A program made the translations under genes and the position numbers. The notes under the pieces were generated by a model. It was not told where the DNA came from, searched no databases, and saw nothing but the letters and a program-made list of their open reading frames with translations. A stretch of 64,000 nucleotides of DNA from Blepharisma japonicum (Eukaryota > Ciliophora > Heterotrichea > Heterotrichida > Blepharismidae), in NCBI GenBank assembly GCA_949751835.1, contig CATKHK010000028.1, positions 124,001 to 188,000 of the forward strand. Reading direction: 5' to 3'. Positions 1-11,280 of the stretch are shown piece after piece (the stretch's first letter is position 1; each line of letters begins with the position of its first letter).

Positions 1-690
1 TATAAGCTTATCTTCTCCCTTAGCATGTATATAGCTTGCTCGCCTGATTTTTACTAAATGTGGCCTACTGTTGTCTTTTTGAATAGTAGCTGATGCTTTG
101 ATTTCTCTTGAAACTTCTGAAAAACTTTCAGCTCCGAAATTTCGAATTAAATGAGTTTCTATTTTTCCTCTGTCACCTTCTTTAATAATAACATTTCTTA
201 TGCAATCTTTGCCACAGTGCTTCGCTTCTATTTTTTCTAAATCTTCAGATTCCTTTGCCCACAGACCTCTTGCAAATAGTCAGAAATCTCTGCAGTCTTT
301 TGTTAATTTATCTAATAAGACTCTTTTTTCTTCTTGGGTCAGTCCTCGGTCTTGCATAAGCGCAATATTTGAAATTAAAGTATCAGGCTCGGTTATTCCT
401 TGAAATTCATCTTTTACATTTGCTGAGAATTTGATAGTCAAATTTGGCAAGTCATAAGATATTTTCTTATCGTAATCAATAACTTTTTCATCCTGCAAGG
501 TAAAATCTCTTCCAAGTCAAGTAAGATTAGACTCAGTTACTCGATTCTTCCCACTTTCTGTATTGACATCTTTAGTTTCTTCATCATAGAAAGCTTTAAA
601 TTTCATGCTTTTAATTTTGACTTTACCTTGACTCCCCCATGCAAAAAAATTAGTCATAGTGTTAGTTGCAGAACTTCCTCCGCATCCCAT
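1..690 (-). CDS. Unknown N-terminally lipidated protein (3' part outside window)
   Basis: The reading frame is open from the ATG at 690 to the window edge (230 codons), with TGA read as Trp at two sites (near 518 and 278). The protein starts MGCGGSSATN, a classic N-myristoylation (Gly2) plus palmitoylation (Cys3) signal, so attachment to the cytoplasmic face of a membrane is likely. The rest is hydrophilic and mixed-charge, with no transmembrane segment. I see no domain I can name. Near the middle there is a TQEEKRVLLDKL helix-like stretch and several Trp and Phe residues that suggest a folded globular protein. The C-terminus is missing from the window. The frame, its length and the lipidation signal are seen directly; membrane location is inferred; function is unknown. 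Confidence 0.8.
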
Positions 691-1005
691 TTTATAAAAT
701 GCTTAAATTCTTTCATATTAATTTTAGCTAATATGTATAGTTTTTAGTATTTATCATTTAAATATATTAATAGTAATTAATTTAGACATTAAGCTTGTTT
801 CCTTCCATTAGTCATTGGTTTATCAGGAGGCTTGGCATAAAATCGTAGCTTGGAACTAAAGATTACTTGAAGTACAAGCATTTGAAGCGTCACAAAAAGC
901 AGCGAGTCCATTTTCTGATCCATTCTCCAGATTTTTATAATTATAAACTACCCCCCTATATTTCATCTAACAAAAAATGAAATCAAAATAATACTGATAT
1001 CATCT
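691..1005. other. Intergenic spacer between divergent genes
   Basis: This 315-nt AT-rich spacer separates two divergently transcribed genes and so probably holds both promoters. I see no further reading frame, tRNA-like B box or strong repeat. A short C-rich run lies near 951-957. Confidence 0.5.
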
Positions 1006-1914
1006 ATGATACCTAATTTCAGTCCACCTTCCGAAAGAGAAAAATCTCAAGCTCTTGGCGCACTAGGTGGCTCTAACTTTTCCATTAGAAAAGCATTGAG
1101 TAACCTTCAAAATGATTTTCCTCCTATTGAAACCCCAGGTCCAGATGATTGGCTTGCCCAAAACTTTGAAGCAGGACAAACATATGAGCAGTTTAAATCT
1201 TATGCAAATATTCCTGCAGAAAAATCAAAAATCTATATACAGCCTTATGATAATATCATTTCCTTTGAAATGATAAATATTACTAAAAAATATTGCAATG
1301 CATTTTTCCCTGGTGTTAAATTTATTATACGTCGACCAATTAATATTGAAATTTTGAACATCGAGTACAGAGAAGTAGAATGGGGAAAACAATTTAGTGC
1401 TGACAAAATATTAAATAAAATGTATCAAATTGCTCCTCTTAATAGATTCGCAATGATTGGAGTTACAATGGCTGATATTTATAATGGAGAGGCTTCTAAT
1501 TTTGTGTTCGGATTAGCCAATGTGATCACGAAATCAGGAATTTTCTCATTTGCAAGGTACAGTCCAAGCTTTTACGGAGAAGACTCTGAAAATGAAAATG
1601 AGATTATTATATATAGAGCAGTTAAGGTGATGATCCATGAAATTGGGCACATGTTTGGGCTGCTTCATTGTATTTATTATAAATGTATTATGAACGGATC
1701 TAATCATATTGAAGAGAATGACAGAAAACCTTTACATTTGTGCCCTATATGTTTGCGAAAACTCCATCACTGTTTGAATTTTAACCCTATAGAAAGATAC
1801 CATAATTTAGAAACCGTTTGCAGAGAATTAGGTGGGAAATTTCTAGATCAAGCTGACTGATATAGCAGCAGAGCGTTCACAATAGAAAATTCATTGCCAA
1901 AATCAAGAAAATAA
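1006..1914 (+). CDS. Archaemetzincin-like zinc metallopeptidase
   Basis: This 302-aa protein carries the full archaemetzincin signature: HEIGHMFGLLHC at about residues 211-222 (two zinc His and the catalytic Glu in HExxH, third His in GLLHC). It is followed by CIMNGSNHIEEND and then the downstream CPICLRKL cysteines that bind the second, structural zinc in this family. Archaemetzincins (AMZ1/AMZ2 in animals) are soluble metallopeptidases whose physiological substrates are poorly defined. The N-terminal 100 residues match the usual leader region of eukaryotic members, and no signal peptide is visible. A TGA at 1858-1860 would end the protein early. Because TGA is Trp elsewhere in this window, I extend the gene by 18 further codons to the TAA at 1912-1914. 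The family call is firm; the exact C-terminus depends on the genetic code. Confidence 0.92.
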
Positions 1915-2009
1915 TTTTTATTTATTTCACTATTTATAAATTCATCTTTAATAAATTTCTCAAATCTTATAAATGATTTTTCTATCATCTATTTTATATC
2001 AATTGAAAA

Positions 2010-2804
2010 ATGTTCATCAAAGTTGTATATGGGTATAAACAAGGAACTCTTTTCAATATCAACTGTCAAACTGGCCCACTTCTCGACGCTGTAAAGAAGC
2101 AGGCTTTCACTGACATTACTTCCCTCATTTCTTCAAAAATCATCTCTTTTACACAAGAAGTCGAAAACACGTCCAAGAAAATCGAGTCTAAACAAAAGAA
2201 GCTTTATAAGCTCGAAAACCCTCCTCCAGATGAAGAAGCAAAAACTCCAGCTGATAAAACAATCCAAGGCCAAAGGTCAATAAAAGAAGAAAACAAAGAG
2301 CCGCCAAAACAGGAACAGTTTTTACTTATGTCTGAAAATACAAAAATTGAAGAAGCAAAAGCAAAAGCTAAGCCAGCAGGAAAAAAAGGGAAAAAAGAAG
2401 AAGTAAAAGAGCTGACTCCTGAAGAAATCAAACAGCAGCAGTTGGAAGCACAAAAGGAAGAGCTGAGAACTGGGATATCTGAGCTTTCCAGGAGAAGAGA
2501 TATTATGAATGAAAAGCTTAAAATGCTTAATATGTATCAAGAAAAGCACCAAACACTCCCTACAAGTATTGATTTTGTTGATCCGGTAGGAGCCAGAAAA
2601 TTTTTAGGTTCGAGAATTGAAGATAATGCTTCAACAATATTAAATAATCGAACGATTTATCAGCTGAATGTGATTGATGCTGAAAATAATGCAGCACCAT
2701 ATGATATTGATGGGTTTTGTATTAGAACTATTGAAGAGGATGCTACTTATGTAGAAGAGCCAGATCCCAAAACTAAAGGGAAAGCTAAAGCTAAAAAGAA
2801 ATAA
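2010..2804 (+). CDS. CXorf65-like protein with charged central insert
   Basis: The protein is 264 aa and ends at TAA. Its N-terminus (MFIKVVYGYKQGTLFNINC, then LLDAVKKQAF) and its C-terminal part (DFVDPVGARKFL, ILNNRTIYQLNVI) resemble the small uncharacterised CXorf65 family, found in animals and ciliated protists. Between these lies a long Lys/Glu-rich, probably helical or disordered insert at about residues 55-165 (AKAKAKPAGKKGKKEE), and the C-terminus is again basic (TKGKAKAKKK). The family has no established biochemical role. The resemblance is from memory of short motifs and is moderate. The open frame, codon pattern and clean TAA stop support a real gene. Confidence 0.8.
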   Translation: MFIKVVYGYKQGTLFNINCQTGPLLDAVKKQAFTDITSLISSKIISFTQEVENTSKKIESKQKKLYKLENPPPDEEAKTPADKTIQGQRSIKEENKEPPKQEQFLLMSENTKIEEAKAKAKPAGKKGKKEEVKELTPEEIKQQQLEAQKEELRTGISELSRRRDIMNEKLKMLNMYQEKHQTLPTSIDFVDPVGARKFLGSRIEDNASTILNNRTIYQLNVIDAENNAAPYDIDGFCIRTIEEDATYVEEPDPKTKGKAKAKKK

Positions 2805-3031
2805 ATAATGATTACTACTAATAAGCACGTTTTAGATAGATATAGTAGTAATAAATATTCATATTTTCAAAATAATCTCACTAATGGCAAATGCTATTAT
2901 GCAGAAATATTAATTCAGTATTAAAAGTTCATAAAGTTCAATTTAATGACTATATTTCAAGTTTCTTATGCGAAATTTCTACATAACTCTTTTTACCTTC
3001 ATAAGATTAAAATTTCAATTACTAAAAATAT

Positions 3032-4240
3032 ATGGAGCCAGAATTTAGGTCACCTAGTCAACAAAGACTTTATGATAACAGTTACCCAGTCGGAGAAGAC
3101 TCCAAACTTTCATATGAAAAATTGCAAAAATATCAAATTCAAAACCACCAGCCTGAAAATGAAGTTGAAATAACTCTCAGCAATCCACTCATAAAAGATT
3201 CACTTTTAAAGTATGTTGTATACACCATCAATGGAAAAGACAAAACAGGCACATTTGAGGCTTATAGACGATACAAAGACTTTGAAGCTTTAAGAACGCT
3301 ACTAATTCGGCACTGGCCAGGTTGCGTCATTCCTAAAATCCCTCCAAAGCAAACTTTAGGAAACTTAGAAGGCGACTTCATCGAGCAGCGTCGGAAATTG
3401 CTTGAAGCTTTCTTAGTCAGGGTAGCAAATACTCCATATCTTCACCAATCTGAAGAGTTTCACATGTTTTTAAGAGGTCCAAATGAATATCACAAAGCCA
3501 TTGCAAATTTCAGAAGGCCAACATACGATCAGCTTGCTGCAACATACCAATCAATATTTCCAAGTTTTGCTGATTTTCAAGTTACCGATAGTATTCAAAA
3601 AGAACTAGAAGAAGCTTTTAAATATTTTCAACAAGGCCAAATCACATTAGAAATTTTCCATGGGAAAAGCAAAATGTGCGTGGATTATTTTGGCTACTAT
3701 AAAAATGAGCTTTTTGGAATGTTCCAAGGGCTTAAAGGGATTAATAGCCAGTATTTAGAGTCAAAAAATGAAATCCAGTTCGATCTATTGGAAAGTAAAG
3801 AAAATCCTTATGGGGAGTTGTTAGATTGAATCAGAATTGAAATCTTGGATATGGGAGGGATGGTTGAAGCTTTTAAAAAGAAAAAAGAATATGAAAGGAT
3901 CAAAGAAAAAATTTCGGAGAGAATTGATGAAGAAAGAAAAAAACTTCTAAATTTGCAATTGGATAAGAAAACTGTTATGCAAATCCTTGTAAGAAAGCCA
4001 AAAGAATACTATACTGATAAAATATCCAAAACAATCCAAAACTTGGAAACAGAGCTAAGAAGCATCAATACAATTAACAACATCATAGCAGGGAGACTCA
4101 TGCAAGTTGAAATCCCCAGGTTTAGAAAATCAAAAACAGCGATTTATGAATTAGTAATCAGAAATCTCACAAGCTCAAGCAACAATCAGCTAGAATTCAT
4201 TATTGCTCAAACCAGAAAAGTTGAAGAGAGCCTAAATTAA
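3032..4240 (+). CDS. PX-BAR sorting nexin
   Basis: This is a 402-aa sorting nexin. A PX domain at about residues 55-150 contains YRRYKDFEALRTLL, the conserved Pro-rich loop (IPKIPPKQTLG) and FIEQRRKLLEAFLVRV, the phosphoinositide-binding core. The C-terminal 230 residues are predicted to be helical with many heptad-like Leu/Lys positions and fit a BAR domain. The family works on endosomal membranes, where PX binds PI3P and BAR senses or drives tubule curvature. An in-frame TGA at 3827-3829 (LLD-W-IRIEIL) joins two halves that a standard-code reading would split. I chose ATG 3032 because it precedes a hydrophilic leader typical of SNX1/2-like proteins. The specific SNX subclass is uncertain. 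Confidence 0.9.
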
Positions 4241-4268
4241 TAACATTGTTATAAGTTTCTTCATAAAT

Positions 4269-5399
4269 ATGTCAAAACTTTCAGCATTCTTATTACTCTT
4301 TTCAATTGCATTCTGCTGTGACCAAACCGAGCTCACTTCTCTTTCTCAAAATGATATTGTATGCCCCTCATACACCTGTAAACTTCCAACCCAAGAATTC
4401 TCCCTGGGCACTTGCGTTTATTATGACACAACTGGAAATGGGACTTATTATGTTACAAACTGCACAAATACAGCTAGTCCTTATTGTTCAGTAATAGCTG
4501 GCCAAAATAGCACCTGTGCAATAAAGCCACAACCCGCATCTAATTCTAAATATCCTGGTGAAAAATGTGTAAGTGATCTTGATTGTGGCACTTATGCGCC
4601 TCAAGGCTGTGTAGACGGAGTCTGCAAAGGCTCATCTGAAGGAGGATCCTGTCAAAGTCACGATATGTGTGATCCTGGGCTTTATTGTGCAAACTCCACT
4701 TGCAATCTTCAGATTGGAATTGGAAATAAAGGATGCACTACTGATGAAGAGTGCGTCAATAGTGCTGGATGTGATATAGCTCCAAATGCAGCAGAAGGAA
4801 CCTGTGTGAAGTATTTAAGTGTAGCTGAATATAGAAGAGTACAAACTTGTGACCAAATAAATCATATTAATAATTTTTGCCAATCGATGTTGTGCATCAC
4901 GCAGTGCCAATACTCTTATTGTCTGCCAAACTTGGCAAGCGAAAATAAGGCTCCAAATATTTGTAAAACGGAAGGAGATTGCAGTTCTGAGCAGGATAAT
5001 CAATTCAACCTGGTACTTTTTTCAAGCTGCAGTTGTGGGTATAATTCAAAAGGAAATGCATATTGCGGACTATTTCCAGGAGATAATGAATATAGCCAGT
5101 ATTTAGATAGCCTAAGCTCATATGTGAATAGTGACTCAATTTTGAATTGTAATGCAATAAGAAGATTTCACACAGTTTGCATGAAAGATTGATGGGGTGC
5201 CAAAAATACTGCAGTTTATTCTTATTATCTTATGGTTGTTAAGCAATATTCTAATATTCAAGAAAACGATGAGTGCGTTGAAAATGTCTTTAATGCGAAA
5301 TATATTAGTGCCTTACAGGAGTTTGACTACTATAACAATAACTTTGGAAGTGTTATGACTGTTTTGGCTGGGACTATTTATATAGGTATGATAGTTTAA
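4269..5399 (+). CDS. Secreted Cys-rich, probably GPI-anchored protein (copy 1)
   Basis: This 376-aa protein has a clear signal peptide (MSKLSAFLLLFSIAFCC) and about 40 cysteines in repeated short-spaced pairs (for example CVSDLDCGTYAPQGCVDGVC and CDPGLYCANSTC), followed by a hydrophobic C-terminus (GSVMTVLAGTIYIGMIV) without a basic tail. That pattern suggests a GPI-anchored cell-surface protein with disulfide-rich repeats. The middle resembles prokineticin/dickkopf-like small Cys-rich folds only in spacing. A TGA at 5190-5192 is read as Trp in MKD-W-WG; the downstream paralog has TGG at the same place, which validates the readthrough. It lies 116 nt upstream of its tandem paralog. Surface coat or immobilisation-antigen-like roles are possible but unproven. 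Confidence 0.88.
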
Positions 5400-5515
5400 T
5401 TCAGTTTTTATGTTATTTATAATCTATAAGAAATTATAGCTTTAATTAAATTTCTTTAGCCCTTTTATTATTTGCTAAAATATTTCAATCGTGCATTAAA
5501 TCTGTTCTTAATAAA

Positions 5516-6631
5516 ATGGAATTCAAGTTTGCAACTTTATTTTGTATTATTTCATTGTCAGCTTGCAAATATACTGACGAGATGCACTTAGAAGAATCTT
5601 CCATCATATGTCCATCTTATACTTGCCAAGCATCAGATCAAAAATTCGCTGATGGAACATGCATTTATTACTCATCTGCAGCCTCAACTTATTATGTATC
5701 AGGCTGTAGCTCTACTCAGACTCCTTACTGCCCTCCGTCAGTGGGACAAAATAGCACTTGTACATATATACCATCTTCAACTCCTACAACTAAGTGGCCA
5801 GGCGAAAGATGCTCAAGCTCTTCTCCTTGTAGTTCCAATGCTATAAACGGCTGTGATAACGAAGTTTGCAAAGGATCAGCTTACAATAGCCAGTGCTACA
5901 CAAATGATAACTGCAATCCAGGCTATTACTGTGCAAATAATCGATGCATTGCTCAAATAGAAATTGGGAAGCCCGGATGCATCAATGACTATCAATGCGT
6001 TAATAATGCTGGCTGTGATGTTTCTTCTTCTGCTTTAAGTGGAGTATGCGTTGAATATTTTAGTCTGGCTGACTACTCAGAGGTCAAAAATTGCAACGGA
6101 TATATCAATTTATTATGCAAATCCTCACTTTGTGGTAATGATGATGGTAAAAAAGCATGCATAAGCCAATTAGCAAGCCAAAAAGATACACCAATGGTAT
6201 GCACGAGCAATAATAATTGCACGTCTAAGATTGATAGTAATTATGGGTCAATTATGCTATTTTCTACATGCAGCTGCGGGTATAATAATAAAGCTGAGGC
6301 TTATTGTGGATTATTCCCAGGAGATTCAGTATACAGTAGATATTTAGAGCAAGCTCGGATTTATGTGAAAAATATAGCAATCCAATATTGTAATACAAAT
6401 AGAAGATTTAATGTTGAATGCATGAAAGACTGGTGGGGTAAAAAAGAAGCTTCAACCTTTAATTATTATTTAGCAGCTGTTACTTATTATGCTGCAGTTC
6501 AGAATAGCGAAGATTGCGTTTTGAATGTTTATAATTCATTATACCAAAGCATCAAGAAAGATTATAATACTGAGTCCTTAGGCATATTGACTGCAGTTAT
6601 TGGAGTTGCTTATGTAAGTATCTTAATTTAA
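5516..6631 (+). CDS. Secreted Cys-rich, probably GPI-anchored protein (copy 2)
   Basis: This tandem paralog of the gene at 4269-5399 is 371 aa long and collinear over its whole length. It has a signal peptide (MEFKFATLFCIISLSAC) and the same cysteine framework (CPSYTC, CNPGYYCANNRC, CSCGYNNKAEAYCGLFPGD), and ends in a hydrophobic tail (GILTAVIGVAYVSILI) fitting a GPI-attachment signal. All Trp codons in the conserved CMKDWWGKK segment are TGG here, whereas copy 1 uses TGA for the first one. No catalytic motif is visible. Outer surface location is inferred from the topology signals; function is unknown. Confidence 0.9.
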   Translation: MEFKFATLFCIISLSACKYTDEMHLEESSIICPSYTCQASDQKFADGTCIYYSSAASTYYVSGCSSTQTPYCPPSVGQNSTCTYIPSSTPTTKWPGERCSSSSPCSSNAINGCDNEVCKGSAYNSQCYTNDNCNPGYYCANNRCIAQIEIGKPGCINDYQCVNNAGCDVSSSALSGVCVEYFSLADYSEVKNCNGYINLLCKSSLCGNDDGKKACISQLASQKDTPMVCTSNNNCTSKIDSNYGSIMLFSTCSCGYNNKAEAYCGLFPGDSVYSRYLEQARIYVKNIAIQYCNTNRRFNVECMKDWWGKKEASTFNYYLAAVTYYAAVQNSEDCVLNVYNSLYQSIKKDYNTESLGILTAVIGVAYVSILI

Positions 6632-6870
6632 TTTCGAAGTTCCATTTACTGAATTTATTTTTTAATAAAAATTTCTTCAAATAAATTTTTAAGCATGAAT
6701 AATAAAAATATTTCAAAATTTTTCCTTAAGTGAAGTAATTTATTCCAAAGTGAATATGATTTATCTTAAAATTTTATTATAATTTCTAATTATTTTGACT
6801 CTAAATTGAAAAAATTACGTCATCATATATATAAAAGATATCAGTTGGTGAAGGTGGTGAATAAATAAAA

Positions 6871-8175
6871 ATGGTATCCAGAAGATTTAGCATCATATTT
6901 CTTTTGTTAGCTTCTTCAATTGCACTTACCGAAGGTGAAAAATTACTTGGGGACACTGATGGGACATGAAATTATCTTGGGTATAACGGCTATGCTGGAA
7001 ATGTTCTTATGAATCCTTTAACAGGCTCATCTTATTTCTATTGGCTATTTAATGCAATCAATGGAAATATTTTCAGCGATAGCTTGCCGTTAGTTATATG
7101 AATTTGGGGAGGGCCAGGCTGTTCTGGAGATATGGCTATGATGTATGACAATATTGGCCCGTTTATATTGAATAACAATGGACAGCCAGTTACAAATCCT
7201 TTAACCTGGACCAACAACTACCATGTAATGACAATTGATCATCCACTAGGCACTGGGTTTTCATTAGCAAATGCGCCTTCTGACTTTGCTAATTCCACGA
7301 CTTCTGCGTCTAATGCCTTATATAACTTTTTGGTAAAATTGGCTCAAAAATATCCAACTTGGTTTAATAGAGATCTTTACTTTTTTGGAGAAAGTTATGC
7401 TGGACATTGAATTCCTGGGATTGCTTATAAAATAATAAGTGAAAATAACAGCCCTAGTCCATTGTTCCATTTTAATCTGAAAGGTATTGGAATTGGAGAT
7501 CCATGGATAGACCCAGCAACGCAAGGCAATTATTCAGGCTATGCTTATTCAAATTCCTATATAGATAAGGAAGAACTTCAGATAATACAATCATATGAGC
7601 AAAGCATGAGTAAAGCTTTAAATGCGTCTCAATTGCTTAAAGCTCATCAAGATTGGAGCTACATTTTAGATCTGACCCAAAAATATTCAGGAGGGTTCAA
7701 CATTTATAATGTAAGAGAATTTACCCAGCTAAATTCCACCCTCTATGCTAACTGGTTAAACCTAAATACAACCAAAATAATGCTTCATGCACCATTAAAC
7801 GTTACTTGGGTAGATTGCAGTGATCCGGTTTACAATTATTTGGTGACAGATATGATGATCACTGTAGGAAATTTACTTCCTTACATTATTGACAATATTA
7901 AGGTACTTATTTGGAATGGTCAAGACGATTTTATGGTAAATACACTGTCAACTGAGAACATGCTCAATAGTCTGAAATGGACAGGAATTTCAAATTTAAT
8001 CAATTCGAATAAGATTGCATGGAAAGTCAACGGAAGCATTGCTGGGTATGTAATAACTTATCAGACGTTAAGTTATGCGCTTCTGTTGAAGGCAGGGCAT
8101 ATGGGATCACATGATCAGCCAGCAAATGCACGGGATATGATCAATAGATTTATTAACAACCAAGGATGGAACTAA
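6871..8175 (+). CDS. S10 serine carboxypeptidase, copy A
   Basis: This is a 434-aa secreted serine carboxypeptidase of family S10 (clan SC alpha/beta hydrolase). The signal peptide is MVSRRFSIIFLLLASSIALT. The substrate-binding WGGPGCSG motif is followed by the nucleophile in GESYAGH (Ser about 175), the catalytic Asp in GQDDF (about 353) and His in KAGHMGSHDQP (about 410). S10 enzymes release C-terminal residues at acid pH, so lysosomal/food-vacuole digestion or secretion is likely. In-frame TGA encodes Trp at GT-W-NYLG, VI-W-IWGG and AGH-W-IPG, positions normally Trp in the family. First of four head-to-tail copies, each 434-435 aa. Several N-glycosylation sequons are present. Confidence 0.95.
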
Positions 8176-8460
8176 ATTCTTTAAATTATTTAAGATAACT
8201 TAAAGGATAAGTCGTCAATTAAGTTTTATTGTTTTAAATAAATTAATTTAAATCGGCAGCAAAGATTATTCATCCATGAAGCACCAGCTGTCTTCTAGCT
8301 TTAACTATATAAAATTTTAATTATTTAGATTCGATAAAGTTGACTCTCAGAGTTTCTATCATTGTTTGGAGTTATTTCAAAAGTATCTAAAGGTGAATTT
8401 TATCTTCCATTGTTTTGGGGAAAATAATAATAATTTCACCATAAGAAATAAGAAGTATAG

Positions 8461-9765
8461 ATGAGAATAAAATCATTGAATTTGGCACTTTTTCTTGTAG
8501 TAATGCAATCATCTGCTCAAAGTGAAGGACTTCTTGGAGACACAGACGGTGAATGAAATTTTCTTGGTTTTACAGGATACGCGGGGGAAGTTGTAATAAA
8601 TCCTTTAACTGGCTCGTCTTATTTCTATTGACTTTTTCAAGCAATTCAAGGTAATATCTTAACTGATAAGTATCCTCTAGTTATTTGGCTAGCAGGGGGT
8701 CCTGGCTGTTCAGGCGATCCTGCAGTTATATTTGATTATATTACTCCTTTTATCATAGATGATAATGGTGAGCCTATTTTGAATCCAAATAACTGGGTAA
8801 ATCAAGTTCATTTCATGGCAATTGATCATCCAATAGGAACCGGATTTTCATTCTCAAACTCTCCAAATGATTATAAAAATAATACATCTGGAGATACAAA
8901 TCAATTATACACACTTTTAGTTAGACTAGCTCAAAAATATCCAACCTGGTTCAATAGAGATCTTTATATCTTTGGTGTAAGCTATGGAGGAAAGTGGGCT
9001 CCTGCGATTGCTTATAAGATTTTAAGTGAAAATCAAGGCCCAAGCCCTCCTTATCGATTTAACCTTAAAGGGATTGGAGTTGGAGACCCTTGGACCAACC
9101 CTGCAGTTCAAACTTCATTTTATGGTTATGTTGCGTATTCAAGTGGATTAATAAACCAAGAAGAACTTAGTATAATTCAAGCTTATGAGCAAGAAGTTCA
9201 AAGCCAGATTAGTTCTGGAGATTTCTATGGAGCCCAAAACAATGTAGGCATGATTATGGAGCTCATATATGAATATACAGGAGGAATTAACACTTATGAT
9301 ATAAGAAAATTTACTGACTATAACTCTACAGCTATAGAATACTGGCTCAATTTGAATTCCACAAAAGCACTCCTGCATGCCCCACTGAGTATGGAGCACC
9401 ATGGCTGTAGCAGCGAAGTCTATAGCATGACAACTGATTTTATGGAATCTTCAGCTATGCTATTTCCGTATATCCTTGATAATATTAATGTCTTGATGTG
9501 GATAGGACAAGATGACTTACTCCTCAATACCCCTTCAGTAGAAAACCTCGTAACTAATTTTAACTGGCCAGGCATTCAAGGTCTGCTTAATACAAATAAA
9601 ATGATTTGGAAAGTAAATGGAACAGTAGCTGGATATGTAAAAAATTATTCAACATTTACATTTGTGCATCTCTTAAAGTCAGGACATATTGGATGCCATG
9701 ACCAACCTCTTAATTCGAGGGATATGTTTTTTAGGTTTATTTATAATGAAGGCTGGCAACAATAA
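8461..9765 (+). CDS. S10 serine carboxypeptidase, copy B (variant nucleophile motif)
   Basis: This 434-aa paralog of copy A has a signal peptide (MRIKSLNLALFLVVMQSSAQ). It keeps GGPGCSG, a catalytic Asp in GQDDLLLNT and His in KSGHIGCHDQP. The nucleophile motif is changed: GVSYGGKW replaces GESYAGHW. The Glu before the catalytic Ser is replaced by Val. In carboxypeptidase Y the equivalent Glu helps bind the substrate C-terminal carboxylate and shifts the pH optimum, so this copy may differ in specificity or pH profile (inference). Trp codons are a mix of TGG and TGA (for example GE-W-NFLG and YFY-W-LFQ use TGA). Spacing from copy A is 285 nt. Confidence 0.94.
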
Positions 9766-9923
9766 TAGATTTAAGCAACTTTAATAAGCTAATAAATCTA
9801 CTTAATTATCGACCAATAAAGCAATAAAATAAGAATATAATGGGTTCTTAAAGAAGGGAATTTGATATTCTGATTTAATTCTTTTAGATTTTAATATTAT
9901 TTTATAGGAAAATAGATTTGAAA

Positions 9924-11228
9924 ATGGGTAAATTACTATACTTTACCTTAGTTTTATTCCCAATTTTGCAAGTTTTATCACAAAGTGAAAATCTTTTAGG
10001 TGATACAGATGCTGAATGAAATTTGCTTGGCTACAGCGGCTACGCCGGAGAAGTTGTTATAAATCCATTGACTGGCTCATCCTATTTTTACTGACTTTTC
10101 CAAGCAAATCAAGGGAATATTTTTGCAGACAAACGTCCTTTAATTATATGACTATCAGGAGGTCCAGGGTGCTCAGGTGATACCTATTTAATATTTGACA
10201 ACGCTACCCCTTTTATCATAAACAGCAATGGCCAGCCAGTTCCAAATCCATATGCATGGACAGGTGAATATCATTTAATGACAATTGATTATCCTTTAGG
10301 AGTTGGATTCTCATTCGCCAACTCACCCTATGATTATAAAAATACTACAACTGGCGATTCAAATCAGCTCTATAACTTCCTCATCAGATTAACGCAAAAA
10401 TACCCAGCTTGGTTTAACCGAGATATTTATTTCTTTGGGGAAAGCTATGGAGGCCATTGAGTCCCAGGGATTGCTTATAAAATTTTAAGTGAAAACCAAA
10501 GCCCAAACCCTCAATTTAAATTTAACCTTAAAGGTATAGGAATGGGAGATCCTTGAATAGATCCTTCAACCCAAACTTCTTCATATGGCCATTATGCATA
10601 TTCAAGTGGGCTTATAAATCAAGAAGAGCTTCAAATTATTGAAACATATGAGCAAGAACTGCAAACTGAGCTCAGCTTAGGAAATTTTGGTGACGCTTAC
10701 ATGAATTGGGGTAATATTTTAGGCTTGACAGCTGAATATTCAGGCGGAATAAACATATATGATATTAGACAATACACAAATTATAATTTTACTATAATTG
10801 AAAATTGACTTAATTCAAATGAAACAAAAACAATGCTCCATGCTCCCTTGGATATTGTGCATGAAGATTGCAGTCTTGCAGTATATAATATGACTCAAGA
10901 TTTTTTATCGTCAACAGGAATTTTACTTCCTTATATCCTTGACAACATCAATGTTTTAATATGGATCGGGCAAGATGATTTTATCGTCAACACCCCAGCT
11001 ATAGAAAATACTATAGCCAATATAAATTGGCCTAATATTCAAAACCTAATCAATACAAATAAAATTATTTGGAGGGCGAACGGCCAAATTGCTGGATATG
11101 TCAAAAATTTTTCGACCTTTACATTTGTATCACTTATGAAATCAGGGCATATGGGATCACATGACCAGCCAGTTAATGCCAGAGATATGCTATATAGGTT
11201 TATCAATAATGAGGGTTGGCAGCAGTAA
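9924..11228 (+). CDS. S10 serine carboxypeptidase, copy C
   Basis: This 434-aa member has a signal peptide (MGKLLYFTLVLFPILQVLSQ), SGGPGCSG, the nucleophile in GESYGGHW, Asp in GQDDFIVNT and His in KSGHMGSHDQP. At least six Trp codons are TGA (AE-W-NLLG, FY-W-LFQ, II-W-LSGG, GGH-W-VPG, DP-W-IDP, EN-W-LNS), so a standard-code reading breaks it into short fragments. It is closest to copy B by eye in the N-terminal half. Spacing to copy D is only about 50 nt. Extracellular or vacuolar proteolysis is the expected role. Confidence 0.95.
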
Positions 11229-11280
11229 TAGTAATAATTCTAATATTAGATTCTCCCATATAGATAAATTTGGGGAAGAA

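Noticed and set aside
1858-1860. TGA as the stop of the archaemetzincin
   Set aside because: TGA is Trp in many other genes here; a TAA follows 18 codons later.
4805-4835. 14-nt GTA...TAG strings in the Cys-rich genes
   Set aside because: Wrong length (14 nt), and the frame is continuous without splicing.
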